Of a DNA stretch of 64,000 nucleotides, positions 8,705 to 17,683 are shown in pieces. Both the position numbers and the translations under genes were made by a program. Each line of letters starts with the position of its first letter. Position 1 is the stretch's first letter. The notes beneath the pieces were generated by a model. The model did no database searches. It was given only the letters and a program-made list of their open reading frames with translations, and was not told where the DNA came from. This stretch comes from Croceivirga thetidis (GTDB lineage: Bacteria > Bacteroidota > Bacteroidia > Flavobacteriales > Flavobacteriaceae): the NCBI RefSeq assembly GCF_012272815.1, contig NZ_JAAWWL010000002.1, positions 898,280 through 962,279 of the forward strand, read 5' to 3'.

Positions 8705-9238
8705 TTATTTTTTTCCTTTTTCAGCTTTTTCCAATTCCTTGGGTAAATTCATTTTATTTACCAAGGTTCCAATCTTTGCCAATTCGATTTCTCCAGTCAT
8801 TGAAACCAACACGGATTCAAAACCAGTATCGTCTTCATCCATACCTTTCACGAACATTAAAAGTTCATTTACAATTTCGTCATTTTTAGTGCTTTTTACA
8901 TAAAAATCGACTTTGTTGTCTTTCTCCTTCACCTGCATCAAAAGCTCAAGGTTTTCTTTTCTAAGGTATTTTTTTACCGTCTCTGACATTTCTTTTGACG
9001 CTGATGGCTTATCGGTAATGAAAACCCGAATCTCATCAATATTTTCAGCCATTTCAATAAACTCCTTGGCTTCTTCGTCCTTATCATTTGCCGAGATATT
9101 GGCTACCATACCCAACAAACTTTTATTGATGACTACAGCCCCTACATCATCTGAATCTAAATATTTGTCAAATGCTGATTGCGCCATAAGACCAAATGGC
9201 ATAACCAAAAATGCGATTACTACTACTATTTTTTTCAT
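8705..9238 (-). CDS. DUF4252 secreted protein (second paralogue of ECF operon)
   Basis: 177 residues with signal peptide MKKIVVVIAFLVMPFGLMAQ. The mature domain is SAFDKYLDSDDVGAVVINKSL, then an acidic helix and VRVFITDKPS-like strand, and ends in IELAKIGTLVNKMNLPKELEKAEKGKK. The same skeleton recurs in the neighbour at 9323 (SVFDKFEDYDEVTSVVVSKKA; KINSLTKKMNLPDELNKAGKKGK), so the two are clear tandem duplicates. No enzyme motif is visible. A periplasmic location is inferred. Confidence 0.85.
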   Translation of the reverse strand: MKKIVVVIAFLVMPFGLMAQSAFDKYLDSDDVGAVVINKSLLGMVANISANDKDEEAKEFIEMAENIDEIRVFITDKPSASKEMSETVKKYLRKENLELLMQVKEKDNKVDFYVKSTKNDEIVNELLMFVKGMDEDDTGFESVLVSMTGEIELAKIGTLVNKMNLPKELEKAEKGKK

Positions 9239-9322
9239 GTTCGTTTTATTTGAATGATTTTGATTTTAATAGCTAAATGGACGATAGAAAAACCATCGCC
9301 CATTCTGCAAAATTCATGTGAT

Positions 9323-9865
9323 TTATTTCCCTTTCTTCCCTGCCTTATTCAACTCGTCTGGAAGATTCATTTTTTTTGTTAGGGAGTTGATTTTGTTCAA
9401 GTCGATGTCACCCGTGAGGGTCAATAAGACGGTTTCGATTTTTCGATCGTTCATCTCTACATTCTGAACCCCAGTCATGAACATCAATAATTCACGAACA
9501 TGGTCATCGTCCTTACCCTCTCGAATATAAAATTTAACGTTAGCGTCTTTATCTTTCACGCGCATCAACTCACTAAGTTGAGAACTACCCAAGTACTTAT
9601 CAACAGCAGCCTTCATTTCTGCTGAAATACCTTTGTCTTCAGTGGTAAAAACCTTCATTCCTGACAAACTCGTCGCGATATCCATAAAATCTTGACCGTC
9701 TGGGTCATCTACATCTATGTCAAACTTTGCCAAAAGTTCAAAGGCCTTTTTAGAGACAACTACTGAGGTTACCTCATCATAATCTTCAAACTTGTCAAAG
9801 ACCGATTGTGAAAACCCAAATAAGGGCATTATGGCCAGTGCAAATACTACTATGCTCTTTTTCAT
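9323..9865 (-). CDS. DUF4252 secreted protein (first paralogue of ECF operon)
   Basis: 180 residues, started at ATG 9865 so that the protein begins with signal peptide MKKSIVVFALAIMPLFGFSQ. In-frame ATGs at 9886 and further up overlap the anti-sigma gene and would bury the signal peptide. DUF4252 domain as in the 8705 gene, with conserved FDK...D.V.SVVV.K start and MNLP.EL end. It follows the anti-sigma stop by about 10 nt and is presumably part of the regulon output or a sensor of it. Confidence 0.85.
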   Translation of the reverse strand: MKKSIVVFALAIMPLFGFSQSVFDKFEDYDEVTSVVVSKKAFELLAKFDIDVDDPDGQDFMDIATSLSGMKVFTTEDKGISAEMKAAVDKYLGSSQLSELMRVKDKDANVKFYIREGKDDDHVRELLMFMTGVQNVEMNDRKIETVLLTLTGDIDLNKINSLTKKMNLPDELNKAGKKGK

Positions 9866-9875
9866 CTGTTTAAAA

Positions 9876-10301
9876 TTAATTTTCATTGTAAATTTTTTGT
9901 TTAACGACTTCAAATTCATTGAGATACCCAATTTTTTCCGTACCTCGATTAAAATTTTCGGCCAAGAGGTTTAATGCCTCTCTGGTTTCTTGGTACGCAA
10001 TTTCTGCTTGTCTGCGTTCCCAATATTGATTACCGAAATAAATTCCAAAGATTAGCACTATAGATGCTGCCAAGGATAGCCTTCTAAAATTCACTTTTCT
10101 TCTAGGTGTTAATGGCTCCTGCGATGAATACCGCTCTTCTTTGGCTACAGAAAAGTAATGGAACATCGGACGGTATTGTTCTAAATGTGAAGCCACATTA
10201 TCAGTGGCAAAATAAGCCCTAAGTTCTTGCTCTTCAGCTTCTGATGTAGTCGCTTCAAAGTACTTTTCCAATAGTTTTTCTATGTAATTATGCAATTCCA
10301 T
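9876..10301 (-). CDS. Putative anti-sigma factor, single-pass membrane
   Basis: 141 residues. The N-terminal 75 are cytosolic, helical and acidic (MELHNYIEKLLEKYFEATTS, EQELRAYF). They are followed by a basic stretch, one TM helix (LSLAASIVLIFGIYFGNQYW, about 76-95) and a short outer tail. The layout, and a 14-bp overlap with the upstream ECF sigma gene, identify it as the cognate anti-sigma factor by context. It lacks a recognisable zinc (HxxxCxxC) motif. Confidence 0.75.
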   Translation of the reverse strand: MELHNYIEKLLEKYFEATTSEAEEQELRAYFATDNVASHLEQYRPMFHYFSVAKEERYSSQEPLTPRRKVNFRRLSLAASIVLIFGIYFGNQYWERRQAEIAYQETREALNLLAENFNRGTEKIGYLNEFEVVKQKIYNEN

Positions 10302-10797
10302 ATGTATGCTTTTCTAGTAGTTTTTCTCTTACTGTTTTTCTAGCCCTTGATAAGGTTACCCTAATCGCTGTAGGCTTCATGTCCAACATTTCTCCAATTT
10401 CTTCATAGTCGTAATCCTCAATGTCCCTAAGCTGCAAGACCATTTTTTGTTGTTCGGGCAATTCATCCATAATTTTCTCTACCCAATTAACACTATCTTG
10501 AGCCTCAATCTTTTTCTGAACCGAAGTGCTTTCATCACGATAGTTACTATGTACTAACTTCAGGTTACCTGCTTGCTTCGATTTTAGACGGTCAAGACAA
10601 AAATTCTTTGTCATTGTCATCGCAAAGGCCTCAATACTTCTGTATTTGGAAATACTTTCATTGTTCGACCATAATTTCAATAAAACCTCTTGTACGGCGT
10701 CTTCAGCTTCTTCTCGCGATACCAATAACCTTTTGGCCATTCTGTAAAGCTTGTCCCTAAAGGGCATTACAAGATTTATAAATTCGTTCTGTTGCAT
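10288..10797 (-). CDS. ECF RNA polymerase sigma factor
   Basis: 169 residues. Region 2 carries EEAEDAVQEVLLKLW and the DNA-melting stretch SIEAFAMTMTKNFCLDRLK. Region 4 carries the helix-turn-helix DIEDYDYEEIGEMLDMKPTAIRVTLSRARK. The short length without regions 1 and 3 fits an ECF sigma. It heads an operon with an anti-sigma gene (14-bp overlap) and three DUF4252 genes. A GTAACA-N15-CGTCA sequence upstream suggests it drives its own operon. Confidence 0.92.
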   Translation of the reverse strand: MQQNEFINLVMPFRDKLYRMAKRLLVSREEAEDAVQEVLLKLWSNNESISKYRSIEAFAMTMTKNFCLDRLKSKQAGNLKLVHSNYRDESTSVQKKIEAQDSVNWVEKIMDELPEQQKMVLQLRDIEDYDYEEIGEMLDMKPTAIRVTLSRARKTVREKLLEKHTYGIA

Positions 10798-10844
10798 TTT
10801 TTGATTGGTTCAACAAATCAACTTTTTAGCTGCTGTTATTAGGA

Positions 10845-10870
10845 TGACGACATACATCGAAAATTGTTAC
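10845..10870 (-). promoter_or_regulatory. Candidate autoregulated ECF promoter
   Basis: On the minus strand GTAACA (10870-10865), a 15-nt spacer and CGTCA (10849-10845) lie 48 nt before the sigma ATG. A GTAAC-type -35 with a CGTC-type -10 is the usual shape of ECF-dependent promoters. No TAnnTTTG box is seen in this gap. Confidence 0.5.
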
Positions 10871-10984
10871 ACAAAGATTTTTATTTAGTTGGAATGTAAG
10901 TATTTTAGGGTTTTTTAAACTAAAGTTGTTCCAGTATAAACATATTGGAACGGTTCTTGACCCCAATAGAAAAAAATACTTGCA

Positions 10985-12457
10985 ATGAAAAAATTATTCT
11001 ATCTCCTTTTTGGTTCACTATTATTTTTGGCATCATGCAACAATGATGATGACGGCTTAAATATCGACGGCAACCCTGACCCAACAAATACTGATGTCAC
11101 CGTTCAGAATTTTATCTGGCAAGCGATGAACTTGTGGTATTTCTGGCAGCAAGACGTTCCGGATTTAGCGGATAACAGATTTAGTACCGATGAAGAGTAT
11201 ACGACGTTCCTAGCTGGAACTTCTGACCCAGAAGATTTCATTCAAAGTATCCTTTTTCAAGAGGATAGGTTTACATTCTACAATTCAGATTATACCACTT
11301 TGGTTAATAATTTAAATGGGGTCTCAAAAAGTAATGGTCTAGAATTCTCGCTAAGGTTTACGGATGCTTCGCAAAACGAAATAGTGGGTATTGTTGAATA
11401 TATAGTTGAAGGTTCTGATGCAGCCACCAAGGCAATACAACGTGGTGATATTTTCACTCGCGCCGAAGGGCAGGTTTTAACCATCAATAATTATATCGAT
11501 TTGCTGTTCGAAGGTACCGACACCTATACCCTAACCTTGGCTGAATTTCAAAATGGAACCCTGGTTGAAACCGGTGAAGAGGTTACCTTAACAAAATTCG
11601 AAGGTTTGGAAGAGAATCCTATTTTGATAGCGGATACCTTTGATGTTAATGGAACTACAGTTGCCTATTTAATGTATAATCGTTTTAATCGAAACTTCAA
11701 TTCAGAATTGAATGATGCTTTTGGCCAGTTTATAGCCGCTGGTGCTACCGAATTAATCGTAGATTTTAGATACAACCCTGGTGGATCGGTCAATACTTCA
11801 AGACTTCTTGCTAGTATGATTTATGGTACGAACACAAACGAACTATACATCAGACAACGATGGAATGATAAATTGCAAGAAGCATTTGAAGGCAATCTTG
11901 AAGATTTCTTTGCAAATAATGTTAACGGTCAAACCTTAAACTCAATGAATCTTTCTAAAGTCTATGTTATTACATCGAGCGGCACGGCTTCTGCAAGTGA
12001 ATTGGTAATAAACGGTTTAGAACCTTATATAGATGTAGTTATTGTTGGTGAAACTACAAGGGGTAAAAACGAATTCTCGATAACATTGGTTGACGATCCA
12101 GAGAGAGAAGGTTCACCTTTTGTATATACAAGTTCGAGAGAAGACCAAATAAATCCTGATAACAGCTGGGCAATACAACCCTTAGTTGGTAGAAATGAAA
12201 ATGCAGATGGGTTTTCGGATTACACGAATGGAATACAACCAGACATCGTACTGGAAGAGGACATTACAAACCTAGGTGTACTTGGTGATCCAACAGAACC
12301 ATTATTAGCGCGTGCATTACAAGAATTTGATGGTGGTCTTGATAGTAAACAGAATTTTGAAGTTAAAGTATCCTCACGCTTTTTTACCTCTTCGAAAATG
12401 GAAGGCCCGTTGAAGGATAATATGTTCTACGATATTCCGAAAGCATTTTTTGAATAA
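10985..12457 (+). CDS. S41 family peptidase lipoprotein (tail-specific protease-like)
   Basis: A 490-residue lipoprotein (LFLASC, Cys18). A helical N-terminal domain begins VQNFIWQAMNLWYFWQ, followed by a PDZ-like part with GDIFTRAEGQ and then the S41 catalytic core. The core has DFRYNPGGSV, Ser336 in SSGTASASE and Lys361 in TTRGKN. The 25-residue Ser-Lys spacing matches the catalytic dyad of CtpA/D1 proteases. It should cleave proteins in the periplasm or at the cell surface. The gene is monocistronic, with a strong terminator. Confidence 0.9.
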   Translation: MKKLFYLLFGSLLFLASCNNDDDGLNIDGNPDPTNTDVTVQNFIWQAMNLWYFWQQDVPDLADNRFSTDEEYTTFLAGTSDPEDFIQSILFQEDRFTFYNSDYTTLVNNLNGVSKSNGLEFSLRFTDASQNEIVGIVEYIVEGSDAATKAIQRGDIFTRAEGQVLTINNYIDLLFEGTDTYTLTLAEFQNGTLVETGEEVTLTKFEGLEENPILIADTFDVNGTTVAYLMYNRFNRNFNSELNDAFGQFIAAGATELIVDFRYNPGGSVNTSRLLASMIYGTNTNELYIRQRWNDKLQEAFEGNLEDFFANNVNGQTLNSMNLSKVYVITSSGTASASELVINGLEPYIDVVIVGETTRGKNEFSITLVDDPEREGSPFVYTSSREDQINPDNSWAIQPLVGRNENADGFSDYTNGIQPDIVLEEDITNLGVLGDPTEPLLARALQEFDGGLDSKQNFEVKVSSRFFTSSKMEGPLKDNMFYDIPKAFFE

Positions 12458-12460
12458 ATG

Positions 12461-12489
12461 AAAAGGGCCGCTAGTAGCGGCCCTTTTTT
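12461..12489. terminator. Bidirectional terminator, S41 peptidase / btuB
   Basis: AAAA-GGGCCGC-TAGTA-GCGGCCC-TTTTTT. The stem is perfect and GC-rich, with A and T runs on opposite sides. The btuB-like stop codon (12488-12490) sits in the T-run. Confidence 0.9.
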
Positions 12490-14374
12490 ATAGATTAAGG
12501 TTGAGTCCAAAGTTGAAGTTTCGACCTCTTGTTGAATATCCTATTATCTCTTCATACGCAGTGTCAAATATATTGGTGACACCAGCAAATACTTTCAATT
12601 TTTTATTCTTGAATTCATGTGAAACATTTAAGTCCCATAATGAGTACGGATCAAGCACAACATCTTGAAAAGTGCTAAAATCGGTATCCATTCGGCTACC
12701 TACGTATTGATAGTTCAAAAGAACCATCGTTGATTTCAAGGCTTGAAAGGAAATATTGGCATTAGCTCTGTGCTTTGGTAAACGCACCCTATACCCCTCT
12801 TTGAATTCACTGAATGAATAATTGGCTTGCACAGTTAATCCTTCAAAAAACTGTGACGACAATTCTACTTCAGCACCCTGAATTTTCGCATCTTCTTCTG
12901 CATTTAAATATTGTGAGATAAAATTAACCGGGTCTACTAATGTGAATAAAACCGTATTTTCTTCATTTCTGTTAAAATAAAGGGCACTGAATCGAATTTT
13001 AGATCCCAAATTCCACTCAAATCCGGTTTCAAGCGTACTATTTTCCTCAGGCTCCAATTGGGGATTGCCGAATGTATTATCAAACAATTGAAATAAACTC
13101 GGAGCAATAAATGAGGTACTATAAGAACCAAAAAACTTCCCATATCCAGACCCTAACTGAAAAGTATAAGATGGATTGAAATTGTAAATAAACTGACTGC
13201 CGTATTCACTATGATTGTTCAAGCGCCCGCCAAGGTTTAGGTTCAAACCAAAATCGGTGATATAGACCATGTTGGCATATGGATCATTAGTGGTAAATGT
13301 CACCTCTTCAGAAAAATCAGTTTTACTGTTCTGATGGTTGAATCCAATAATTGTGTAAAACTTATCATTAAAAACATACTTGTTAAAAGCGTCTACAACG
13401 ACCCCACTCGATTCAAACGAAGAAGGAAAATCAGAAACGGTTTCGCGTTTTATATTCAAATAACCTGCATTTATCTTGAAGCTTCCATTTTTATAGGTGA
13501 ACTCTGGCGAGATAGCTACTCTCTTTTGATTTGAAGTTGACCTATCGTCCGTATCTGAAAAAAGAAACAATGGTGCCGGAAATCCGTCAATCGCCGTATT
13601 GAATTTACTTTGACTACCAAGAACATCAATTTTAAAATTCTCAGAAAATTGGTAGCCTAGTTTTACATCTGTAGTAATTCTAGAAAATGGGTCATTTTCT
13701 GAATTCTCGCCTGAAGCTGCTGACATACCATCGGCATATTGGCTTGCAAAGTTCACTACATAAGAGAATCGATTAACCGTTCCATTTAGGGAAACTGAAT
13801 TTGTAAAGTTTGCAAGCGGTTTATTTTCCTGGTTCTGAACTGCATTGGTACTAAAGAAAGTGCTGGCCGATAACCTAATTCCATCTTTAGCTGCTTGCTT
13901 AGTAGCTATGTTGATAACTGCAGTAGCTGCAGAATTTCCATACAACGTACTCGCCGCGCCTTTAATGATTTCAATTGATTCAATGGTATTGATATCAAGT
14001 AACCGCAAATCAAAATCATTCGAAATTTGTGAGGGGTCATTGACTTGAATACCATCGATGAGCACTAATACCTGACGATTATTTCCCCCTCTAATAAAAT
14101 AACCTAAGTTCTGACCTGCAACACTACGTGAACCGTTGATTTCTATACCACTTTTGGTATTTATGATATCAGCCACAGTCCTACCAATATTTTGCTGTAG
14201 TTCTTCACTGGTAATTTTGATGACGGTCTTACCAGAATTTTCGCGTTTTAATTGAAATCGCGAATCACTAAGTACGACTTCTTCAAGATTTTGAACTTGA
14301 ATGGAGTCTTGTTGTGCAAAGCAATAAAGATTGCAAAGCAGCAGTACCAAAGGCACCAAAAAAGATTTTCTCAT
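12488..14374 (-). CDS. btuB: TonB-dependent receptor, vitamin B12 (BtuB-like)
   Basis: A 628-residue outer-membrane receptor. A signal peptide is followed by a TonB-box-like stretch (VQNLEEVVLSD). The plug domain (about 45-160) contains NIGRTVADIINTKSGIEI, VLVLIDGIQVND and IEIIKGAASTLYGNSA. A 22-strand barrel ends in aromatic-rich strands with GRNFNFGLNLNL at the C-terminus. The size matches BtuB (about 600) rather than SusC (about 1000). A cobalamin riboswitch directly upstream and btuFCD divergent from it make cobalamin or a corrinoid the likely substrate. Confidence 0.93.
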   Translation of the reverse strand: MRKSFLVPLVLLLCNLYCFAQQDSIQVQNLEEVVLSDSRFQLKRENSGKTVIKITSEELQQNIGRTVADIINTKSGIEINGSRSVAGQNLGYFIRGGNNRQVLVLIDGIQVNDPSQISNDFDLRLLDINTIESIEIIKGAASTLYGNSAATAVINIATKQAAKDGIRLSASTFFSTNAVQNQENKPLANFTNSVSLNGTVNRFSYVVNFASQYADGMSAASGENSENDPFSRITTDVKLGYQFSENFKIDVLGSQSKFNTAIDGFPAPLFLFSDTDDRSTSNQKRVAISPEFTYKNGSFKINAGYLNIKRETVSDFPSSFESSGVVVDAFNKYVFNDKFYTIIGFNHQNSKTDFSEEVTFTTNDPYANMVYITDFGLNLNLGGRLNNHSEYGSQFIYNFNPSYTFQLGSGYGKFFGSYSTSFIAPSLFQLFDNTFGNPQLEPEENSTLETGFEWNLGSKIRFSALYFNRNEENTVLFTLVDPVNFISQYLNAEEDAKIQGAEVELSSQFFEGLTVQANYSFSEFKEGYRVRLPKHRANANISFQALKSTMVLLNYQYVGSRMDTDFSTFQDVVLDPYSLWDLNVSHEFKNKKLKVFAGVTNIFDTAYEEIIGYSTRGRNFNFGLNLNL

Positions 14375-14456
14375 TAAAAATTAGTTGCTCGGAAAAGCCA
14401 TATGTCTATCATATGCAAACTTCTATCCCGAAAGTTTAACACTGTTGTTTGAATGT

Positions 14457-14620
14457 GGCAGGTCTCCTGACTTTTCAACTTTTCTTTGTCTTCCCACGAA
14501 TATGCAGTGACGTTGCAGCAAGAAAAGTCCCCTTTTTAAGAGGTACCAACAGAAGTCGGTATGAATTTACAGTTGCGGGAACAGTTCCAGATTTACACTG
14601 GATTCCCTTTTAATTCCATG
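14457..14620 (-). promoter_or_regulatory. Cobalamin riboswitch (B12 element)
   Basis: Read on the minus strand, the segment carries the landmarks of the cobalamin aptamer in order: AAAGGGAATCC...GTG, GGAACTGTTCCCGCAACTGTAA, a central variable arm, GGGAAGAC, and a closing AGTCAGGAGACCTGCC. It lies 83 nt before the BtuB-like start codon, so it should lower receptor expression when B12 is plentiful. The oppositely directed btuF does not contain it in its leader. Confidence 0.93.
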
Positions 14621-14673
14621 AACAAAATCATGAAAACCAAATTCGGGGCGAAGCTACTCTTTTTGTTTAACTT

Positions 14674-14702
14674 TTGAAGCTTTTCTAAATAATTTACTTT
14701 TG
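14674..14702 (+). promoter_or_regulatory. Promoter of btuFCD
   Basis: TTG (14674-14676), an 18-nt spacer and TACTTTTG (14695-14702) form a near-ideal Bacteroidota promoter. The -7 box ends only 3 nt before the ATG of btuF, so transcription would start at or next to the start codon. Confidence 0.6.
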
Positions 14703-14705
14703 AAG

Positions 14706-15851
14706 ATGCCAAAAAATATTATACCAGTTTTTGCTTTCCTTTTTATCCTCCTGGGCTGCAAAAGAGAGGTCTCGAAGAACGAACAAGAAAATCCATCGGA
14801 TACTTATACGATAGAATTCGCCAAAGGTTTTTCAGTTAAACAATTTGATAGCTATACGGTTATTGAAGTTTTAGAACCTTGGCCTAATTCCGATAAGACC
14901 TTAAAGTATCTGGTGGTTGAAAAAGAAAAATTAGCTGCATTAAGCTTTCCAAAAGATGCCTACGATGCCATTGTTACAACACCGATTTCTAAATTGGTGG
15001 TTACCTCAACGACCCATATTCCTGCCTTGGAATCCTTAGAATCGTTAGACAAATTGGTTGGTTTTCCGAATACCCAATACATCTCCTCCCTTCCAGCGCG
15101 TAAAGGAATCAAAGAAGGAAGAATCAAAGATTTGGGGCAAAATGAAAATTTGAATACGGAAATGACCTTGGCACTCCAACCTGATTTGGTTGTTGGTTTT
15201 GCGATTACAAATGAAAACCAAAGCTATGATGTACTTAAAAGGGCAAATATCCCTGTCGTTTTTAATGGCGATTGGGTAGAACGGACACCTTTGGGTAAAG
15301 CTGAATGGATTAAATTTTTTGGGGTTTTATTGAATAAGGAAAAAGAAGCAAGCGAGCTTTTTGAAACTATAAAAAGTGATTATCAGAACGCAAAAAGTCT
15401 AGCGTCACAAGCCACATCCAAGCCGAAAATTTTGAGTGGTGCCTTATACAAAGATGTCTGGTATGCTCCGGCAGGTGGTAGCTGGGCTGCCAGGTTTTTG
15501 AAGGATGCAAACACCGAATACCTTTATGAGTCAAGCGAAGGTGCTGGTAGCCTTTCATTAAGCTTAGAGACCGTTTTGGAAAATTCCGACGAAGCTGAAA
15601 TATGGATTTCCCCCTCTCAGTTCACAAGCTACAATGAAATGGAAAATAGCAACGAACATTATACCCAATTTAGACCGTTCAAAAACAAAACCATCTTCAC
15701 CTTTGCGGCCACCAAAGGACCCACTGGGGGTTTGCTATACTATGAATTGGCACCACAAAGGCCTGATTTGGTTTTAAAGGATTTGGTAAAAATCACCCAT
15801 CCTGAATTACTTCCAGACTACAGTCCTTTCTTTTTTACACCTTTGCAATAA
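14706..15851 (+). CDS. btuF: Cobalamin ABC transporter substrate-binding lipoprotein
   Basis: A 381-residue lipoprotein (LLGC, Cys18). The start is ATG 14706; the frame opens two codons earlier at TTG. The mature part is a class III periplasmic binding protein. The first lobe has KLVVTSTTHIPALESLESLDKL and LQPDLVVGF. A long linking helix precedes the second lobe, which has DVWYAPAGGSWAARFLKDA. It carries a ligand to the FecCD-type permease encoded next, with the stop and start overlapping by one base (TAATG). Cobalamin as ligand is inferred from the riboswitch and receptor alongside; an iron-siderophore is the alternative. Confidence 0.88.
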   Translation: MPKNIIPVFAFLFILLGCKREVSKNEQENPSDTYTIEFAKGFSVKQFDSYTVIEVLEPWPNSDKTLKYLVVEKEKLAALSFPKDAYDAIVTTPISKLVVTSTTHIPALESLESLDKLVGFPNTQYISSLPARKGIKEGRIKDLGQNENLNTEMTLALQPDLVVGFAITNENQSYDVLKRANIPVVFNGDWVERTPLGKAEWIKFFGVLLNKEKEASELFETIKSDYQNAKSLASQATSKPKILSGALYKDVWYAPAGGSWAARFLKDANTEYLYESSEGAGSLSLSLETVLENSDEAEIWISPSQFTSYNEMENSNEHYTQFRPFKNKTIFTFAATKGPTGGLLYYELAPQRPDLVLKDLVKITHPELLPDYSPFFFTPLQ

Positions 15852-16870
15852 TGCAAAGAAGGCTGTCTTTCGGAATTCTAACCACATTTCTGGTTTTGGC
15901 TTTGCTGAGCTGTTTGCTGGTGAACCTTTCATTAGGCTCTGTAACCATTCCTTTTAAAGAGACCATAAGCATACTTACCGGTGGGAATTCACTTAATGAA
16001 TCATGGAATTACATCATATTAAACTATCGCTTACCTAAGGCGATTACCGCTATTCTAGTTGGCGGTGGGTTATCGGTTAGTGGTTTATTAATGCAAACAC
16101 TATTTAGAAATCCGTTGGCAGGACCATTTGTTCTAGGCATTAGTTCAGGTGCCAGTTTGGGGGCTGCCCTTTTATTGATGGGTTCATCGTTTTTGGGTCT
16201 TGCCTTTATCGGTGATATATCATTGGTCATGGCGGCAAGTATTGGTGGTTTTCTGGTTTTGCTCATTGTGTTGGTAGTTGCTAACCGCGTTAGGGATACC
16301 ATGGCCACCTTGATTATTGGTTTGATGTTTGGAAGTATTACTGCGGCTGTGGTAAGCCTATTGGCTTATTTTTCAGAAGCCGAACAACTACAACGTTTCA
16401 TTTTTTGGTCGTACGGAAGCGTTGGAAACCTTTCTTGGAATCAAATTGGTTTACTCACCTTAATCATTTGTTTCGGATTGGTGGTAAGTCTTTTGAGTAC
16501 TAAGGATTTGAATTCGCTATTACTAGGAGAACGCTACGCCCAAAGTCTTGGGGTCTCGTTGAAAAAAACAAAATACCTAATAATCATTGCCACAGGATTA
16601 TTAGCTGGTAGTATAACGGCTTATGCCGGACCCATTGCTTTCATAGGCCTTGCGGTACCCCATTTGACCCGTCAAATTTTTGACACAACAAACCACAAAA
16701 TCTTATTACCGACCGTGTTTTTGTATGGAGCCATTTTGCTTTTGATTTGTGATACCATTGCCCAACTACCTACTTCTGATAGTGTATTACCCATCAACGC
16801 CATTACCTCTTTGGTTGGAGCTCCGGTGGTAATATGGTTATTGGTACGAAAACGAAAAATGCTATTTTGA
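15851..16870 (+). CDS. btuC: FecCD-family ABC permease (BtuC-like)
   Basis: A 339-residue polytopic protein with about 10 TM helices. Family motifs are LPKAITAILVGGGLSVSGLLMQTLFRNPLAGPFVLGISSGAS (described by key parts RLPKA, GLLMQ, RNPLA and GISSGA) and the coupling region GPIAFIGLAVPHLTR. These define permeases for B12, haem and siderophores. It forms the membrane dimer of the importer with the flanking genes. Confidence 0.92.
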   Translation: MQRRLSFGILTTFLVLALLSCLLVNLSLGSVTIPFKETISILTGGNSLNESWNYIILNYRLPKAITAILVGGGLSVSGLLMQTLFRNPLAGPFVLGISSGASLGAALLLMGSSFLGLAFIGDISLVMAASIGGFLVLLIVLVVANRVRDTMATLIIGLMFGSITAAVVSLLAYFSEAEQLQRFIFWSYGSVGNLSWNQIGLLTLIICFGLVVSLLSTKDLNSLLLGERYAQSLGVSLKKTKYLIIIATGLLAGSITAYAGPIAFIGLAVPHLTRQIFDTTNHKILLPTVFLYGAILLLICDTIAQLPTSDSVLPINAITSLVGAPVVIWLLVRKRKMLF

Positions 16871-17634
16871 GCCAATTACTGCACATAGAGAATCTTAGTG
16901 TCGGTTATAAAAATAAAGCTATAATCGAGGCTGTTGAATTTCAACTTAATAAAGGTGAAATCTGTGCCATAGTCGGGGTGAATGGCATTGGTAAATCAAC
17001 CTTATTACGCACTCTTGGCAAATTACAGCCAAAGATTAACGGGAGTATACAAATTGAAAATCGAGAACTGGAAGCTTATTCCCCTATTGATTTAGCAAAG
17101 CAAATCGCTTTAGTGCTAACAGATTCCATCGCTTCTAAAAATTTAAGGGTAAAAGAACTACTGGCTCTTGGTAGACAACCACATACGAATTGGATTGGAA
17201 CGCTCTTAAAAGAAGACCAGGAAATTATACGGGAAACACTTCAAAATTTTCAGCTTGAAAACCTGAAAGACAAAAAATGTCATGAATTGAGTGATGGGCA
17301 ATTACAGCGTGTATTAATTGCCCGAGCAATGGTGCAAGACACGCCTTTGATACTGTTAGATGAACCTACCACCCATTTAGACCTTTCCCATAAAGTTGGC
17401 ATTTTTAAGTTACTTAAAGACTTGGCACACGTGCATAAAAGAACGGTTTTGTTGACTACGCACGAAATAGAATTGGCAATACAACTTGCAGATAAGATGT
17501 TGGTGTTAAATGGAAAGGAGAATCCTTTTGGAACACCCCAAGACCTAATTTCAAAGGGCTATTTTGATGAACTCTTTCCGAAAGATGTCGTACAATTTGA
17601 CGCAAAGACAGGCACCTTTAGAGTAAAGAATTGA
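16834..17634 (+). CDS. btuD: ABC transporter ATP-binding protein (BtuD-like)
   Basis: 266 residues from ATG 16834, which overlaps btuC by 37 bp. A TTG at 16867, overlapping the btuC stop by 3 bases, would give the more usual N-terminus MSQLLHIENLSVGY. Walker A GVNGIGKST is at 48-56, the signature is LSDGQ instead of LSGGQ, Walker B is LILLDEPTTH, and the H-loop is LLTTHE. It powers import through the BtuC-like permease. It ends the btuFCD operon. Confidence 0.92.
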   Translation: MVIGTKTKNAILSQLLHIENLSVGYKNKAIIEAVEFQLNKGEICAIVGVNGIGKSTLLRTLGKLQPKINGSIQIENRELEAYSPIDLAKQIALVLTDSIASKNLRVKELLALGRQPHTNWIGTLLKEDQEIIRETLQNFQLENLKDKKCHELSDGQLQRVLIARAMVQDTPLILLDEPTTHLDLSHKVGIFKLLKDLAHVHKRTVLLTTHEIELAIQLADKMLVLNGKENPFGTPQDLISKGYFDELFPKDVVQFDAKTGTFRVKN

Positions 17635-17683
17635 TTAGAACTGGAAAGACAATTCGACTATCTTTACGTTTAGAATACACTTT

